Below, piece after piece: positions 63,336 through 64,000 of a stretch of DNA of 64,000 nucleotides. The notes below the pieces were generated by a model. That model was not told the DNA's origin, ran no database searches, and saw only the letters and a list, made by a program, of their open reading frames with translations. Position 1 is the first letter of the stretch; every line of letters begins with the position of its first letter. The stretch spans positions 941,001 to 1,005,000 of the forward strand of contig JAKOON010000041.1 in the NCBI GenBank assembly GCA_022577435.1. Direction: 5' to 3'. The position numbers and the translations under genes were made by a program. The DNA comes from Embiotoca jacksoni. Taxonomy: Eukaryota; Chordata; Actinopteri; Embiotocidae.

Positions 63336-63798
63336 AGCGTGTCCTCACAGACTTGACAGCATACAGACTTCTATTCAATATAGATTTTTAATTTGAACTC
63401 ATGCTTCATCATTATACATCATCATCATCGTTTAGAGGACAGTATAGAAGCTGTCCTCCCGTCTGTCGGTGAGTCTCCTCCTGAAACACGCCGTTAAATA
63501 CACGAGTACCGTCAGTTAGTCCACGAGGCCGTCGGAGAGACGGAGACCAGAGCAGACCATCCGACCTAAGACAGGACTCAACATCCAGGAGGGCAGAGAG
63601 GTCCAGAACCAGAACTCAGCTCGGGTCCATCAGTTCTGTCCTCTCGGGTCCGGAGACATTCAGAGGGACATCATTACACAACATCTGCAGCTCAGCTTCC
63701 AATTGAAACGCTGCTGTTTATGACGCTGATCATATTTGACATATTTATAGAAGCAAAAACCAAAAAGAAATGAGGTGAGTGTGTGTTATATCGCACTA
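63329..63798. other. Downstream intergenic, unassigned
   Basis: A GC-richer stretch (63440-63690) with no ORF I recognise. Confidence 0.4.
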
Positions 63799-63799
63799 C

Positions 63800-63848
<49 letters not shown>
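63799..63848. repeat. (TAA)n microsatellite
   Basis: ATA/TAA repeats, about 50 bp. Confidence 0.95.
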
Positions 63849-64000
63849 TAATCCAAGTCTTTCAGGCTCCTCATGAGCAGCTGAAACGAAGACAGATCAT
63901 CTTTCACCTCGGCTTCCTGCAGCCGACGCAACAACTTCCTTCAGATGAAGATTCACCTGCTGCAGTGAGAGGATGTCGTGAACATCACCTCCCTCCGGTG
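63849..64000 (-). other. Unassigned edge segment, possibly the end of a minus-strand gene
   Basis: On the minus strand an open frame enters from the window edge (EGGDVHDILSLQQ...) and stops after about 33 codons near 63897. Another frame gives RRLQEAEVKDDLSSFQLLMR, helix-like. In mammals SRCIN1 lies tail-to-tail after ARHGAP23, so a minus-strand neighbour is plausible, but the peptide is not recognised. Confidence 0.15.

Overview
The window is a piece of a ray-finned fish (teleost) nuclear genome. It is AT-rich, intron-dominated and crowded with CA/TG microsatellites and short non-autonomous transposons, and it carries LINE tails and hAT/Tc1-type elements of the kinds usual in teleosts. The only protein-coding gene I can support is one large plus-strand gene, arhgap23, a Rho GTPase-activating protein with PDZ, PH and RhoGAP domains. 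It runs from the start codon at 8071 to a TAA at 58901-58903.

Layout: 1-7850 is upstream intergenic DNA with a fold-back element (171-714), dinucleotide repeats and dispersed repeats. A CpG-bearing 5' flank (7851-8070) leads into exon 1, which encodes the ARHGAP23-type start MNGVAFCLVGIPP. Intron 1 (8125-34739, 26.6 kb) holds most of the mobile elements, a G-rich cluster, a GATA/GACA block and a candidate alternative first exon (27718-27933). Exons 2-6 (34740-38847) encode the PDZ domain. Exon 7 (40458-41916) encodes a long GC-rich disordered linker. Exons 8-11 (43937-45855) encode the conserved region before the PH domain and its first strand. Exon 12 (51695-52003) holds most of the PH domain. 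Exons 15-21 (52745-54978) encode the RhoGAP domain with its arginine finger. Exons 22-24 encode a basic/acidic C-terminal tail. All 24 exons join with GT-AG sites and consistent phase, giving 4713 nt and a 1570-residue product.

The most unusual features sit inside this gene. Intron 11 is about 89% filled by a 5.2-kb compound tandem array (45858-51073) of (CA)n runs separated by the fixed block CTGATTCTACAGT. Three downstream or upstream exons (5, 15, 22) have 3' splice sites whose polypyrimidine tract is replaced by a long TG repeat. The CA array and the TG tracts flank particular exon groups in complementary orientation, so RNA pairing could affect splicing or back-splicing. The protein ends at WRRHTVVV, where mammalian ARHGAP23 (as I recall it) continues.

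Downstream of the gene (about 61226-64000) there are repeat fragments, simple repeats, a short minus-strand ORF of unknown origin, and an unassigned stretch at the window edge. I found no RNA genes, no CRISPR array and no prokaryotic operons. Exon calls are strong because of protein homology recalled from family knowledge plus splice-phase agreement; transposon class names and UTR limits are less certain.
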